DNA from: Culturomica massiliensis
Lineage (GTDB): Bacteria; Bacteroidota; Bacteroidia; Bacteroidales; Marinifilaceae
DNA length: 64,000 nt
Direction of reading: 5' to 3'
Assembly (NCBI RefSeq): GCF_900091655.1
Contig: NZ_LT594621.1
Location: 1,178,001 to 1,242,000, forward strand
The notes beneath the pieces are model-generated. The model did not search any database, was not told where the DNA came from, and saw nothing but the letters and a program-made list of their open reading frames with translations. The stretch's first letter is position 1, and each line of letters begins with the position of its first letter. Below, in pieces: positions 7,540 to 17,538 of the stretch. The translations under genes were made by a program, and so were the position numbers.

Positions 7540-9627
7540 ATGACAGCTTTCTTGCGTCTGTGTGCAATATTATTTCTATGTTTGTGTATTGTCGTTCCGG
7601 TAATTGGTAATACGAGATCCCATCATATACAGGACAGTCTGGCCCGATTGCTTTCCCATACCACCCGCCAAACCGAACGTTATACCCTATTGCGTCATTT
7701 GGCGGACAATTCCAACAAAAACGAACGCCTGAAATATTACCTTCAACTTTATTCGGAAGCCTGTAAAGTCAATGATGAAAAAGTACAAATAGAAGCTTTA
7801 CTGGAACTAGGCAACAGAAATAAGCTCGATTCTATAAAATACTACATCTCCTTAGCAGAGAAACTCACACCGACAGCAGGCAGCAAAGGCCTGATCGTAT
7901 TCCTGAAAGGACAATGGGAAAGCATATACAGCCGAAATGCCTCCGAAGAAGAGAAAGCCGAACATCTGAAGCAATTATTAAAAGAATACAAAGCGGATGC
8001 GAACAAAGAAATCGATATCTACGACCGGATTTTAAAATTACGTACATTGTGTATTTGTCTGGGGTATTCCATACAAAGCGACATTTACACTCAATACCTG
8101 GAAGAACAGCAAAAGCTGACGAGCCAGCTTCCTCCTGAAAACTACTATTTAAGAGCTTCGGTTCTTACCCAATTGAGTATTCTTTACACCTTCAGTGAAG
8201 AATATAAAAAAGCCATAGAAACGGATAAAAAATTACTGGAATACATACACGATCTCGAACGCTACTACCGCAAACAGGGCCGTATATACCGGAATTACTA
8301 TACGTCCTATTACGCCATTTACCGTCGTATGCTCAACAACTACCCCGGTCTGTCTGCTGCAGAAGTCGATTCCTGCTATGCCCATTTACAACAGATGTGC
8401 TCCTTAAGCGAGGACGTCTACTGGCATTTTACCCGACTCGACCCCAAGCCTCATCTCTATTATCACATGGCCAAAAATCAATATGAGAAAGCTTCGGTAT
8501 TTCTGGACAGCCTGTGGCAAAAGCCCCCTCTTCAACGTCAGGTTCCGAATCATATATTATTGCGTTATCAGATAGAGATTGCACAGGCTTTAGGAGAAAA
8601 AGACAAGGAATTAAAGGCCCTGAAAGAATATATCACCGTCCTGCATCAGCTCAATCAAACCCGGAATCTGGAAAAATACAAAGAACTTCAGATCCTCAAT
8701 GATGTAGAAAGCTTAAACCAACGCAACAGAGAAACCGAACTCGAAGCAGAACATAATACCAAATCTCTTATGGGATATATTGTATCCCTGCTGACCGTAT
8801 TATTGATTCTGATACTCATTTTCCACTTACACAGCCGGCGTCTTGTAAAACGTCTGAAACAGTCGGAACAAGCACTTAAAAAAGAAAAAATGACCTTGCT
8901 GGAAACCCAGGAAAAACTAGTACAGGCCCGTGACCAGGCAGAAGCTTCCGACCGGATAAAAACCGTCTTTATTCAGAATATGAGCCACGAAATACGCACC
9001 CCTCTCAATTCGATAGTCGGATTTTCACAACTGATAGCTTCCGAGGCTCAAAACATAAACAGTGAACTGAAAACTTATTCCAACCTGATTTTAAACAGCA
9101 GTGAGTTATTACTCAAACTAGTCAACGATTTACTGGAACTATCCGCCATGGAATCGGGTAAACTAAAAATCGTCAAATCTGCCTATAAAATAAATGAACT
9201 CTGTCAGACAGTTGTCGACAGTACAAAAGATAAGGTAAAACCCGGAGTTAAAATGACATTTACCGCAACCCGGGAAGATACTTATACCCTTGTAACGGAT
9301 AGCATGCGTGTACAGCAAATCCTTCTGAATTTTCTGAACAATGCTGTCAAATATACCGAACAGGGAGAAATCAACCTGACATACACCATCAATGAACAGG
9401 AACAGCAGGTAATCTTTGCCATCAGTGATAGCGGACCGGGTATTCCTTCTGACAAAGCCGAACAAATATTCAATCGTTTCGAGAAACTGAATTCTTTTTC
9501 CCAAGGCAATGGTCTGGGCTTACACATTTGCCGCCTGATTGCGCAAGCACTTCAAGGAGAAGTCAAACTCGACACCACCTACACCCGGGGAGCCCGGTTC
9601 ATTTTTATTCATCCCCTTCCCCGGTAA
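7540..9627 (+). CDS. TPR-type sensor histidine kinase
   Basis: Membrane sensor kinase of a two-component system, 695 residues from the ATG at 7540 (a TTG two codons earlier is also open). N-terminal signal/anchor, a long helical TPR-like periplasmic region (about 40-400), a membrane span near 409-432, a coiled coil, then HisKA with the phospho-acceptor His in MSHEIRTP at residue 483. The HATPase_c domain (about 585-693) has the N-box FLNNAVKY, G1 DSGPGIP and G2 GNGLGLHI. No response regulator is adjacent, so the partner is encoded elsewhere. The stimulus is unknown. Confidence 0.92.
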   Translation: MTAFLRLCAILFLCLCIVVPVIGNTRSHHIQDSLARLLSHTTRQTERYTLLRHLADNSNKNERLKYYLQLYSEACKVNDEKVQIEALLELGNRNKLDSIKYYISLAEKLTPTAGSKGLIVFLKGQWESIYSRNASEEEKAEHLKQLLKEYKADANKEIDIYDRILKLRTLCICLGYSIQSDIYTQYLEEQQKLTSQLPPENYYLRASVLTQLSILYTFSEEYKKAIETDKKLLEYIHDLERYYRKQGRIYRNYYTSYYAIYRRMLNNYPGLSAAEVDSCYAHLQQMCSLSEDVYWHFTRLDPKPHLYYHMAKNQYEKASVFLDSLWQKPPLQRQVPNHILLRYQIEIAQALGEKDKELKALKEYITVLHQLNQTRNLEKYKELQILNDVESLNQRNRETELEAEHNTKSLMGYIVSLLTVLLILILIFHLHSRRLVKRLKQSEQALKKEKMTLLETQEKLVQARDQAEASDRIKTVFIQNMSHEIRTPLNSIVGFSQLIASEAQNINSELKTYSNLILNSSELLLKLVNDLLELSAMESGKLKIVKSAYKINELCQTVVDSTKDKVKPGVKMTFTATREDTYTLVTDSMRVQQILLNFLNNAVKYTEQGEINLTYTINEQEQQVIFAISDSGPGIPSDKAEQIFNRFEKLNSFSQGNGLGLHICRLIAQALQGEVKLDTTYTRGARFIFIHPLPR

Positions 9628-9673
9628 TTTATCGGCAACATATTCGAGTCCCCCGGCATTCCCGATTTTTATC

Positions 9674-9681
9674 TATATTTG
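9674..9681 (+). promoter_or_regulatory. -7 box (TATATTTG) before the SDR gene
   Basis: Matches TAnnTTTG and lies 85 nt before the SDR start codon at 9767, in the gap after the kinase. The -33 element is not convincing. Confidence 0.4.
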
Positions 9682-9766
9682 ATTTATCAATTATGATATA
9701 CGGTTTTTTCCAACTTAAACAGATACGAAACGAATACGTATCAAATCATAATCTAATGTAAAACCG

Positions 9767-10546
9767 ATGAACGGACCGGGAAAAAAAATAGCAATTGTCA
9801 CAGGAGCAAGCGGAGGCTTAGGCAAAGAATTCGTAAAACTGCTCCTCAGAGAAGAAAACATAGACGAAATATGGGCCATCGCCAAAAATGAAGAAAAACT
9901 GATCCGGCTACAGACGGATTGCGGGGAAAAAATAAAAATTTTCCCGACGGACCTGTCAAACATAAAAGCCATAGAAGACTTTTCTTTTTATTTAAAAGAA
10001 CATGATCCGGATATTTTATTTCTGATCAACAATGCCGGTTTTGCAAAATTCTGCTCATACAACGATTTGAGCATTGAAGAATCTGTAAATATGATTGATT
10101 TGAACTGCAGTGCTGTCGTCGCTATGGGATTGGTGTGCATTCCCTACATAAAAGCAGGCGGTCATATCCTCAATATAGCTTCCGCAGCCGCTTTTCTGCC
10201 GCTTCCGTATCAAAATATATACAGTTCGACAAAAGCCTTTGTAAGAAATTATTCCCGGGCTTTGAATATAGAACTCAAAGAAAAAGCCATTACCGTCACC
10301 GCAGTCTGTCCCGGATGGATAAACACCCCCTTATTGGAAAAAGCACAAATCGGAGCCCCGAAAGCAACCCGGTACTTCGCCGGCATGGTAACAGCCGGCA
10401 AAGTCGCTCACAAAGCCCTGAAAGATGCTAAAAAACGAAAAGATATGTCGATCTACGGCTCTTTTACCAAACTCTTTCACATCGTTTCAAAACTATTGCC
10501 GCAAAGCCTGCTGATAAAAATATGGTTGCGTCAGCAAAAACTATAA
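9767..10546 (+). CDS. Short-chain dehydrogenase/reductase
   Basis: A 259-residue NAD(P)-dependent oxidoreductase of the classical SDR family. Cofactor motif TGASGGLG at 12-19, NNAG near 85-88, and the catalytic tetrad with Tyr152 and Lys156 in YSSTK; the catalytic Ser is in the preceding IASAAAF segment. PG at about 183-184 precedes the substrate loop. The C-terminal 30 residues are basic and hydrophobic, which may let it associate with the membrane, as in DltE/YqjQ-like SDRs. The substrate is unknown. It appears to be a single-gene transcript. Confidence 0.9.
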   Translation: MNGPGKKIAIVTGASGGLGKEFVKLLLREENIDEIWAIAKNEEKLIRLQTDCGEKIKIFPTDLSNIKAIEDFSFYLKEHDPDILFLINNAGFAKFCSYNDLSIEESVNMIDLNCSAVVAMGLVCIPYIKAGGHILNIASAAAFLPLPYQNIYSSTKAFVRNYSRALNIELKEKAITVTAVCPGWINTPLLEKAQIGAPKATRYFAGMVTAGKVAHKALKDAKKRKDMSIYGSFTKLFHIVSKLLPQSLLIKIWLRQQKL

Positions 10547-10716
10547 TCGCCGTATGGGGCTATTCTCCGGCTAATCGTTTAATTCTTTGACACTATTGTC
10601 TATTTTTTTGACAGCTGCATCCCATTATTTACACCTAAACTACAGACATTCAAGTTATTATTGTGTTGGCATATTTTTTGAAAACAAGAATAAATAAACT
10701 CAAAAAATACAACATA

Positions 10717-13071
10717 ATGTGGTCACAGTTCAGAGAATGGATACGAAGTAAACGCAATAAGCCTTTTTCTTTTTTAGTCAATTGTATCGGTATGACATTG
10801 GCCTTCACTGCCATAATCATTTTATACACCTACGTACATGCAGAATTAAATCATGATGAAAATGTAAAAAACCGGGCAAATATTGTACGGGTAAAGACTG
10901 CCGATTGGGGGATCACTCCGGGGGCTTACGGAGGTTGGCTGGCGGGTAGCTTTCCGGAAATAAAAGAATACTGCCGGATGATGATGATGGGCATAGCCCT
11001 TTACATTCCACCTCAGCAAGGAGTGGAGGAACTTTACACGGAAGAACCGGTCGTATTGGGAGATAGCTGTTATCCCAGATTTTTTTCCTTACAGATTCTA
11101 CAGGGAGAACCCAATGGGATTGCAACAACCGACCAGGTAATGGTAAGTGAAAAAATGGCCCGGAAATTATTCGGAGATGCAAATCCCATCGGTAAGCAAC
11201 TGGTAATGGGAGGGCAATTTCATTGTACCGTTTCGGCCGTTTTCAAAGACATTGTAAATCCGGCTCTGAGAAAACCGGAAATATTGGTTAACCTGCACTA
11301 TGTGGATAAGAACTGGCAGGAAGGATATAGCGATTCGTGGCGGTCTGCAAACTGGGAAACCTTCCTGGAATTACTCCCGGGAACAGACCGGGAGGCATTA
11401 CTTGGGAAATTCCGGAAATTATATACCCGGAAAATGGAAAGTTTCGGATATGAACCGGAGAACATAAAAGAAAACCTCCCCTACCTGCAATTGCAGGATT
11501 ATAAGGAACTTTACTTTACGCCTGCGGTCGATTTTTCCACTCACGGTAATCGCTCCAATATCAATATTTTAATTCTGATAGCCATATTGGTATTGATTGT
11601 AAGCATCATCAATTACGTAAACATGGCAACCGCCCGTTTGGCTGATAAAACAAGGGTGATCGGAGTAAAACGTACCCTGGGAGCCAACCGCGGTATGCTG
11701 ATCGGATCGATCGTTATGGATTCCGTATTTACCTGCTTTTTAGCCATGTTCGGAGCCTGGATCGTAGCTCTGCTGGTATTCCCCTCCTTGTCGCAATGGC
11801 TGGGATACGGATTTAACTTAGAAATAGATATCTGGAACGGAATGATTCTATTGGCCGGTATTCCTTTGCTATGCGGAGTGTTGTCCGGATTGTATCCGGC
11901 TTTCTACCTGACGCGTATGAACCGTCTGGATTCTTTAAATTCACAACGAAATGAAAGTATTGCCTTACAACGGGTAAAAGGAAGTCTGATGATACTGCAA
12001 TTTGCCGTCTCCATGGGATTGATTATTTCCACACTCCTGATTTTCAAACAGGTAAATTTCATGAAACAGCGGGATCCGGGATATAATCCGAAAAATGTAG
12101 TTATGGTAAACGGACATGGGGAATCGGTGTTGATGAAAAAATTTCCGGAATTCCGGGAACTTCTTTTACAAAATCCCGCCATCGTAAATGCGACGGCAGC
12201 AAAATCACGCATTTACGATATCAATGAACGGGGAAGCTATTTAAAAATTCCGGGACTGGATGAAAATATGGGGGGACATATCATTTGGGTCGATGAATAT
12301 TTTATGGATGTCATGGAATTGCAACTGGTAGAAGGCGAAGCCTACCGTGAAGGAGGAAACAACAAAGGCCGTTTTCTGATGAATCAGCAAATGGCAAAAG
12401 AAATCGCGTCAAAATCACCTGATCACACTTATTTAACAGAACAGCAAACCGGTGTCGTGAAAGATTTCAATTTTAAATCGATGCATCAAAAAATCACACC
12501 TTTGTGTTTCGGCTACTTAAACGATTTTCAAGGCATGGCGGATGTATACATTCGGATTGTCCCGGAAAAGCGGCAGGAAGCATTGGCCTATATCGAGAAA
12601 TGCTACAAAGAACTGTATCCCCAGACTTTCTATCAGTATAGTTTTATGGAAAACGACTACACGCAACTCTATGGAGATGAAGACCTGTTCGCACGCCGCC
12701 TGCTGATATTTACAGGATTGTCGATTGTGATCGCGTGCCTGGGATTACTGGCTTTCGTTGTCTTTTTTATCGAGCAAAAAACAAAGAGTATCGGAGTCAG
12801 AAAAGTAATGGGTGCAACAGAAATGCAAATGCTGGTCTTATTAAATAAGGATTTTATAAAACGTTTATTGATCGCCTTTATTTTGATATGCCCTATTGTC
12901 TATTATGTCATTCAAATCTGGCTGGATAATTTCGCATACAAAACAGAATTAAGCTGGTGGATATTTGCCCTGGCCTTTGTTATTATGGTTGTAATTGCTT
13001 TGCTATGCGTCAGTGCATTGACCTGGCGGGCGGCTACCGCCAATCCTGTAAATGCACTGAAAAGCGAATAA
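10717..13071 (+). CDS. ABC transporter permease, MacB/FtsX family
   Basis: Large inner-membrane permease with two FtsX domains. I choose the ATG at 10717 (784 residues) over the in-frame GTG at 10663. An N-terminal span (about 22-45) is followed by a periplasmic MacB_PCD-like domain, a first FtsX domain with four spans (about 275-440), a second periplasmic domain and a final three-span FtsX domain ending in ANPVNALKSE, typical of Bacteroidota family members. Relatives act in mechanotransmission or in export of peptides or lipoproteins rather than in bulk transport. No ATPase gene is adjacent, so the partner is elsewhere. Confidence 0.88.
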   Translation: MWSQFREWIRSKRNKPFSFLVNCIGMTLAFTAIIILYTYVHAELNHDENVKNRANIVRVKTADWGITPGAYGGWLAGSFPEIKEYCRMMMMGIALYIPPQQGVEELYTEEPVVLGDSCYPRFFSLQILQGEPNGIATTDQVMVSEKMARKLFGDANPIGKQLVMGGQFHCTVSAVFKDIVNPALRKPEILVNLHYVDKNWQEGYSDSWRSANWETFLELLPGTDREALLGKFRKLYTRKMESFGYEPENIKENLPYLQLQDYKELYFTPAVDFSTHGNRSNINILILIAILVLIVSIINYVNMATARLADKTRVIGVKRTLGANRGMLIGSIVMDSVFTCFLAMFGAWIVALLVFPSLSQWLGYGFNLEIDIWNGMILLAGIPLLCGVLSGLYPAFYLTRMNRLDSLNSQRNESIALQRVKGSLMILQFAVSMGLIISTLLIFKQVNFMKQRDPGYNPKNVVMVNGHGESVLMKKFPEFRELLLQNPAIVNATAAKSRIYDINERGSYLKIPGLDENMGGHIIWVDEYFMDVMELQLVEGEAYREGGNNKGRFLMNQQMAKEIASKSPDHTYLTEQQTGVVKDFNFKSMHQKITPLCFGYLNDFQGMADVYIRIVPEKRQEALAYIEKCYKELYPQTFYQYSFMENDYTQLYGDEDLFARRLLIFTGLSIVIACLGLLAFVVFFIEQKTKSIGVRKVMGATEMQMLVLLNKDFIKRLLIAFILICPIVYYVIQIWLDNFAYKTELSWWIFALAFVIMVVIALLCVSALTWRAATANPVNALKSE

Positions 13072-13111
13072 CAGCACCTCCGAAACCGCTAAAACGTTCT
13101 ATTTCTATACC

Positions 13112-13141
13112 AAAACACAGAGGGCATTTCCTCTGTGTTTT
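13112..13141. terminator. Bidirectional terminator, 12-bp stem
   Basis: Arms AAAACACAGAGG (13112-13123) and CCTCTGTGTTTT (13130-13141) with a 6-nt loop, between the convergent permease and ATPase genes; it has A-tract and T-tract flanks suited to both directions. Confidence 0.85.
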
Positions 13142-13148
13142 CCGGAAC

Positions 13149-13718
13149 TCAATAAAGCCGCGAAGCACAAACCGAGGGAAGATTCAAATAATTTAAAATC
13201 CACACAGCACGTTCTTCCGGCGGCAAAAAGGGAACGGCAACAGTCCGATAGCCGTTCTCTTCATATACTTCCCGGATAGTACGACAAGTATCCCGGGCTT
13301 CCTGAAAACTTTGTTTCCTTTCCGAATCTTGGGTATAAATAGTCTCCCAGGGCGGAAATACAAAAACCACCGGATTATACCGATAATTCCGGACAGCAGA
13401 TTCCAACTTTTTTCTGACCGGAATACGGGCAAAACGACAATATCCCAAGGTATCGGGTATACCCCGGTCAAAAAAACGAGGTATATTCAAAGACGCAAAC
13501 TTCCCGAAATCAAGTACCGACTGCAACAACATCAGTTCTGCATAACGACATGTATCGCCCCAGGGGAGTGCATTTCCCTTTATGGAAACCTGTTCCTGGA
13601 TAATCTTTCTTCCGACTTCCGGAACAACAGGATATCCCATAGAAAACAATAAATTCAACACTGTCGATTTCCCGCTCCCGGGTCCTCCCGTCAAAATATA
13701 AAAATTCAAATTTTCCAT
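13149..13718 (-). CDS. Small P-loop ATPase, AAA_28 family
   Basis: A 189-residue nucleotide-binding protein with the Walker A motif GGPGSGKST at about 11-19 and the family block FDRGIPDTLGY near 83-93. Such proteins (AAA_28, NadR-kinase-like P-loop) are thought to be small-molecule or nucleotide kinases, but their substrate is mostly unknown. No membrane or signal segment is present. It is convergent with the permease gene and followed upstream by a 224-nt gap (13719-13942) in which no gene or clear promoter is seen. Confidence 0.82.
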   Translation of the reverse strand: MENLNFYILTGGPGSGKSTVLNLLFSMGYPVVPEVGRKIIQEQVSIKGNALPWGDTCRYAELMLLQSVLDFGKFASLNIPRFFDRGIPDTLGYCRFARIPVRKKLESAVRNYRYNPVVFVFPPWETIYTQDSERKQSFQEARDTCRTIREVYEENGYRTVAVPFLPPEERAVWILNYLNLPSVCASRLY

Positions 13719-13942
13719 CGCTCTGTTTCAAATATTACCTCTGTACTTTCCATCCATCTTCACTTTTTTATGACATTCGGATGTACATCTGTCTCCACAA
13801 ACCGCCGCCCCCACATAACAAATTTACAAATTAATAATAAAACGATTTATATCTTCTCCAGCCTTACAAAAACAAAATATATTTTTTACTCTCCCCCATC
13901 CGCTTTTTCAAAACTCTTTCTTCCGATACTGAAAACGAAAAA

Positions 13943-15388
13943 TCAATAAGTATTATCCAGTACAAGGGAAAAGTTCCCTTGTACCATAGCCCGAGAAGTT
14001 AAAAAACGATGTATCAATTGGTGAATTATATCGTCAGAAGGTCTAGGAGCATGAGCATCAATAATTTTTCCATTTCTGTCCAGCAGCATAAAACGAGGTA
14101 TTGCTGTAATATGATACTCTTCTTCAAGAATTCTTTGTGAAAGCTCCGTAGCCTGATATTGCTTCCAGCCGGGACGATCTTCCGGTGCTCTTGCCAGCCA
14201 GGCTTTTTCATTCTTATCGATTGAAAGACTGACAACCTCCAAATGAAGAGAATCCTTATATCTTTCCACCAGTTTTTCAAGAAAAGCCATTTCATAACAA
14301 CAAGATCCACACCACGACGCCCATATATCCACATAAACGAGATCACCTTTCACATCGGCAAGATGTACACTGTTACCCTCTCTGTCAAACATTTCCAAAT
14401 CAATCATTTCTTTTCCCGGAGCAAACCTTGTTAAAGCCCTTTTGACAGCCTCATATTCTTTCTCCACCTTACATAAAATATCACAATCATCACATAATTG
14501 AACAAAGAAGTCATACACCATTGTTAATTCATCCGAAGAAGTTTCATTACATAAAGCAGAAACCATGTATTGTTCAGACATATAATTCAAAACTTCCTGA
14601 TTTGATACCCGTCTTTTCAATTCACACAAGCAATTGATGGCAGATCTTTCTATTTTCGCAGTCTGCATATCCCAGGCAATAACGAGACTAAGCAAATCAC
14701 TCTTTGCATTCTCAATATTATTCAAATCCAGATTTCGGGCAAATTCCCAAAAAGCTTCCTCCTGAACATCGCTTTCCAACGAAATACATAATTTATAAGC
14801 CACTCTATAATAATACAAACAATAATCCCGCCGGGCCTTCAGTTCTTTCAAAACCATGGCTACGAATTTCCGGTCCTTCACCTTATCCAACAACTTCACG
14901 ACTCCATCGTATCGATCATATATTTCCTTTGAATATTCCGAAAAAGTTTTCTGAGCAACCTGTTCCAATTCCATTTCAAGGAATTCTTCATTAATTTTAC
15001 GTATAATCTCACTTTCTACAGTAACATTTCCAGTGATTACCGGAGTCAGGTCCGATTGCAGCGCATCATATGAAAGCCGTACACGAGCTCCTGCACGTAA
15101 ATATAAAAAAACCGTGGTTGAAGTTTGCGGAATACACAACACATAAACACCGGGAATCTCCTTTTCAGAAAAATGACAAACAAATGAACCTTCTTTGTCC
15201 AACTGAATCGTATCCACTTTTCCGTCGTGTTCACCGTACAACAACAGTTGCCCATCCTCGAGATTTTTAATAACCCCGGAAACCTGCACATCTTTAAAAC
15301 GATAGTCTATCCAGCCATAAATAACTGCTACTACGATACAAATGACCAAACAAACCAGCCAAAATATACTTAATTTAAATTTTTTCAT
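13943..15388 (-). CDS. TlpA-like thioredoxin-fold protein with DUF4369-like N-terminus
   Basis: Envelope thiol-disulfide oxidoreductase, 481 residues. One N-terminal membrane anchor (about 7-26) is followed by a beta-rich DUF4369-like domain (about 33-110), a helical middle region and a C-terminal TlpA/thioredoxin domain (about 310-460) with the active site WCGSC in the run WASWCGSCCYE and the cis-Pro in AIPRFML. Such proteins in Bacteroidota act in the periplasm, often in reductive maturation of cytochromes or outer-membrane proteins; the partner here is unknown. It lies 26 nt downstream of a beta-barrel gene on the same strand. Confidence 0.87.
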   Translation of the reverse strand: MKKFKLSIFWLVCLVICIVVAVIYGWIDYRFKDVQVSGVIKNLEDGQLLLYGEHDGKVDTIQLDKEGSFVCHFSEKEIPGVYVLCIPQTSTTVFLYLRAGARVRLSYDALQSDLTPVITGNVTVESEIIRKINEEFLEMELEQVAQKTFSEYSKEIYDRYDGVVKLLDKVKDRKFVAMVLKELKARRDYCLYYYRVAYKLCISLESDVQEEAFWEFARNLDLNNIENAKSDLLSLVIAWDMQTAKIERSAINCLCELKRRVSNQEVLNYMSEQYMVSALCNETSSDELTMVYDFFVQLCDDCDILCKVEKEYEAVKRALTRFAPGKEMIDLEMFDREGNSVHLADVKGDLVYVDIWASWCGSCCYEMAFLEKLVERYKDSLHLEVVSLSIDKNEKAWLARAPEDRPGWKQYQATELSQRILEEEYHITAIPRFMLLDRNGKIIDAHAPRPSDDIIHQLIHRFLTSRAMVQGNFSLVLDNTY

Positions 15389-15414
15389 CCTTCGTTTTAT
15401 GATTAAAGTTTTTT

Positions 15415-16044
15415 TCAGAACCTAAAACCGGCAGTAAAGGAAAAAACGGAATTATTATTAAGATCGTCATTACTCAACGTTTTCAATATACCCCGGGCAC
15501 CCAAAGCATACCGCACATCGAAAAGCAATCCGCAATCAAAAGCATAAGCCACACCTATCGGCATGGAACAATCGAAAGCATTTATTTTTTTCCGGACAGA
15601 CACCGGATGTTTCATTGCTGTACTTTTCATTTTAGCTGAAAGTAAAAAAGAGGGTTGTAATCCGATTTTCAAAGCCAATCCCTTATAAATATGGAAATTA
15701 GCCATTACAGGAAAATCCAAATAATTCAGCCGAAAATACAAATCCGAAAACAATCGTCCACTTTGTTCGGAAGAAAAATCCATTTTGGCTCCTTTACATG
15801 AAAACAAAACATCACAAGACAAGGAAAAAGTACGTGTAAATCGATAATCGATAAAACCGCCTCCGACATATCCCCACTTCGGCGAAATTTCATCCTTATC
15901 GCTATCAAATATACTTGACTCCGTCAAAATATTGCTCCAATTCACACCACTTTTGATCCCCCAGGACAAACCGCAAAAGGATTCCTGTGAAAAAACCGAT
16001 AAACTGATAAAGGTTATTCCGATAACCGATAATATTCGTTTCAT
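15415..16044 (-). CDS. Outer-membrane beta-barrel protein, PorT-like family
   Basis: A 209-residue putative outer-membrane barrel. I choose the internal ATG at 16044 because it begins an ordinary signal peptide (MKRILSVIGITFISLSVFSQ); an ATG 10 codons earlier is open. After the signal come alternating amphipathic strands, for example WGIKSGVNWSN and a final aromatic strand ending in GFRF, typical of OMP_b-brl_2 proteins. It is divergent from the AraC regulator and precedes the TlpA-like gene, so all three may form a regulatory unit. Ligand unknown. Confidence 0.8.
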   Translation of the reverse strand: MKRILSVIGITFISLSVFSQESFCGLSWGIKSGVNWSNILTESSIFDSDKDEISPKWGYVGGGFIDYRFTRTFSLSCDVLFSCKGAKMDFSSEQSGRLFSDLYFRLNYLDFPVMANFHIYKGLALKIGLQPSFLLSAKMKSTAMKHPVSVRKKINAFDCSMPIGVAYAFDCGLLFDVRYALGARGILKTLSNDDLNNNSVFSFTAGFRF

Positions 16045-16102
16045 TGAAACAAATTGTAAACATGTTTTTTTCATCTTTTTACATTTTAAGTTCTACATTT
16101 TT

Positions 16103-16110
16103 TATATTTG
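16103..16110 (+). promoter_or_regulatory. -7 box (TATATTTG) before the AraC-type regulator
   Basis: Exact TAnnTTTG match in the divergent gap. It overlaps the first codon of the longest open frame (16108), which argues for translation from the ATG at 16285 and a leader of about 170 nt. Confidence 0.45.
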
Positions 16111-16284
16111 TCGCACCAAAACTACAGAGCAAAAATAAGAGAGGGATCATGCGCACAAGAGCTCATTTTGCACAAAAAAGGGCGCAAATCATACAAAAAG
16201 AGCCGATCAAAAAATACAAAAAGAGCATATATTGCAACACCTTTCTTTAAGATCTTGATTTATAATCGAAAAACTTTATTTACC

Positions 16285-17415
16285 ATGTTAAAAAATATTC
16301 AGTTGATTTTAAGCCTGATGATCCTAAGCTTGTGTATTTTTGGAGGAATAACCCTTATAGCACACCCACAACACAGCAAAGCCAAATTTATTTTAGGACT
16401 AAGTATGTTATTTTGGGCACTACTTATCAGTATACGCCTCATAATCAATCCATTTCTAGATAACACAGCACTATTTCAACCGATCGTACTTATCACGGGA
16501 AGTTATGTCATGGCAACGACGACCTGTTATATCATCGAAATATTACGTCCGGGATATCTCACATTCAAGCGTTTTTGTTTTTTTATATCTCCGGCTATCG
16601 GCTTCACCCTTCTTTTCGGAAGCTATTACATTTTCAAACAGGAAGTGACAGTTTATCACGGCATGCAAGACCTTTTATCACTTTCCGATATCGATATTAT
16701 CTTTCGCATTACACTACTCCTGTGCAACATGCTGTATATGATCATTCCGGCCTATCTGACTTTCCGCTACAATAACGAGTATACCCAACTTCTTAAAGAA
16801 AATGTATCCAATCCGGATGATTATGACCTTTATTGGCTGAAAAGAATAATGATTGTACTATCCGCATTATATATATTTTACTTTATACTATTAGTCACCC
16901 ATAACACGATCTTATATGTAATCAACAAAGTATTCATTCTCATTCTCTGGTATTATTTTTTCTATAAAGCTCTGTTTCTAAAAGAAATCCCTTGGAAAAT
17001 TTCATTTGCTGCCGGCTGGAAAACCCCTTCCGAAGAAAACATTCCGGAAAAAGACTGGATATATGACCAGGCAAAAACAAATTATTTACAAGCCATTAAC
17101 CAATGGTTTCAAACAGAAAAACCTTATTTATACAGAGATTTACGTCTATCGGATCTACAACGAAAATTTCCAATCAGCAGAACTTACTTATCTCAATTAT
17201 TTAACAAAGAACTCGGCGTGTCTTTTTCCGACTACGTAAACCAATTCCGAGTGCAAGAAAGTAAACACCTTCTCGAAACGGAACCGCAAACTGAAATTAC
17301 AGACATTGCGGAACGCTCCGGTTTCAATTCCACCTGCACATTCCGCAGAGCTTTCATAAAATACATGAAAATATCTCCCTCCGAATATAAAAAGATACAT
17401 CGCCTAAACACTTGA
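16285..17415 (+). CDS. AraC-family regulator with membrane-embedded N-terminus
   Basis: A 376-residue transcription factor from the ATG at 16285; a 59-codon upstream extension from a TTG is open but overlaps the promoter box and is basic and unlikely. Six or seven hydrophobic spans fill about residues 1-225, followed by a C-terminal AraC DNA-binding domain of two helix-turn-helix units (about 270-376), with RTYLSQLFNKELG and the second-HTH motif ITDIAERSGFNSTCTFRRAF. Signal sensing is presumably in or across the membrane. The divergent barrel/thioredoxin genes are its obvious candidate targets; this is inference. Confidence 0.88.
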   Translation: MLKNIQLILSLMILSLCIFGGITLIAHPQHSKAKFILGLSMLFWALLISIRLIINPFLDNTALFQPIVLITGSYVMATTTCYIIEILRPGYLTFKRFCFFISPAIGFTLLFGSYYIFKQEVTVYHGMQDLLSLSDIDIIFRITLLLCNMLYMIIPAYLTFRYNNEYTQLLKENVSNPDDYDLYWLKRIMIVLSALYIFYFILLVTHNTILYVINKVFILILWYYFFYKALFLKEIPWKISFAAGWKTPSEENIPEKDWIYDQAKTNYLQAINQWFQTEKPYLYRDLRLSDLQRKFPISRTYLSQLFNKELGVSFSDYVNQFRVQESKHLLETEPQTEITDIAERSGFNSTCTFRRAFIKYMKISPSEYKKIHRLNT

Positions 17416-17486
17416 TAACACACGGGAATAAAAACATTTAAATACATTAATATTATTGATGTTAAATTAAATATTATTCAATATAA

Positions 17487-17517
17487 TTTGAATATTATAA
17501 AACATTATTTATATTTG
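17487..17517 (+). promoter_or_regulatory. Complete Bacteroidota promoter of the DUF2089-Yip1-hydrolase operon
   Basis: -33 TTTG at 17487-17490, a 19-nt spacer and the -7 box TATATTTG at 17510-17517. Transcription should start near 17524, 15 nt before the ATG at 17539. The spacing is exactly that of the primary sigma consensus. Confidence 0.75.
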
Positions 17518-17538
17518 CTACAAGCAAACAATGCAATT

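Noticed and set aside
10663..10716. Upstream GTG extension of the permease
   Set aside because: The first 18 codons add a basic stretch before the usual start; the ATG at 10717 gives the normal N-terminus of the family.
16108..16284. 59-codon N-terminal extension of the AraC regulator
   Set aside because: Begins with TTG inside a probable -7 box, is basic and precedes the true hydrophobic N-terminus.
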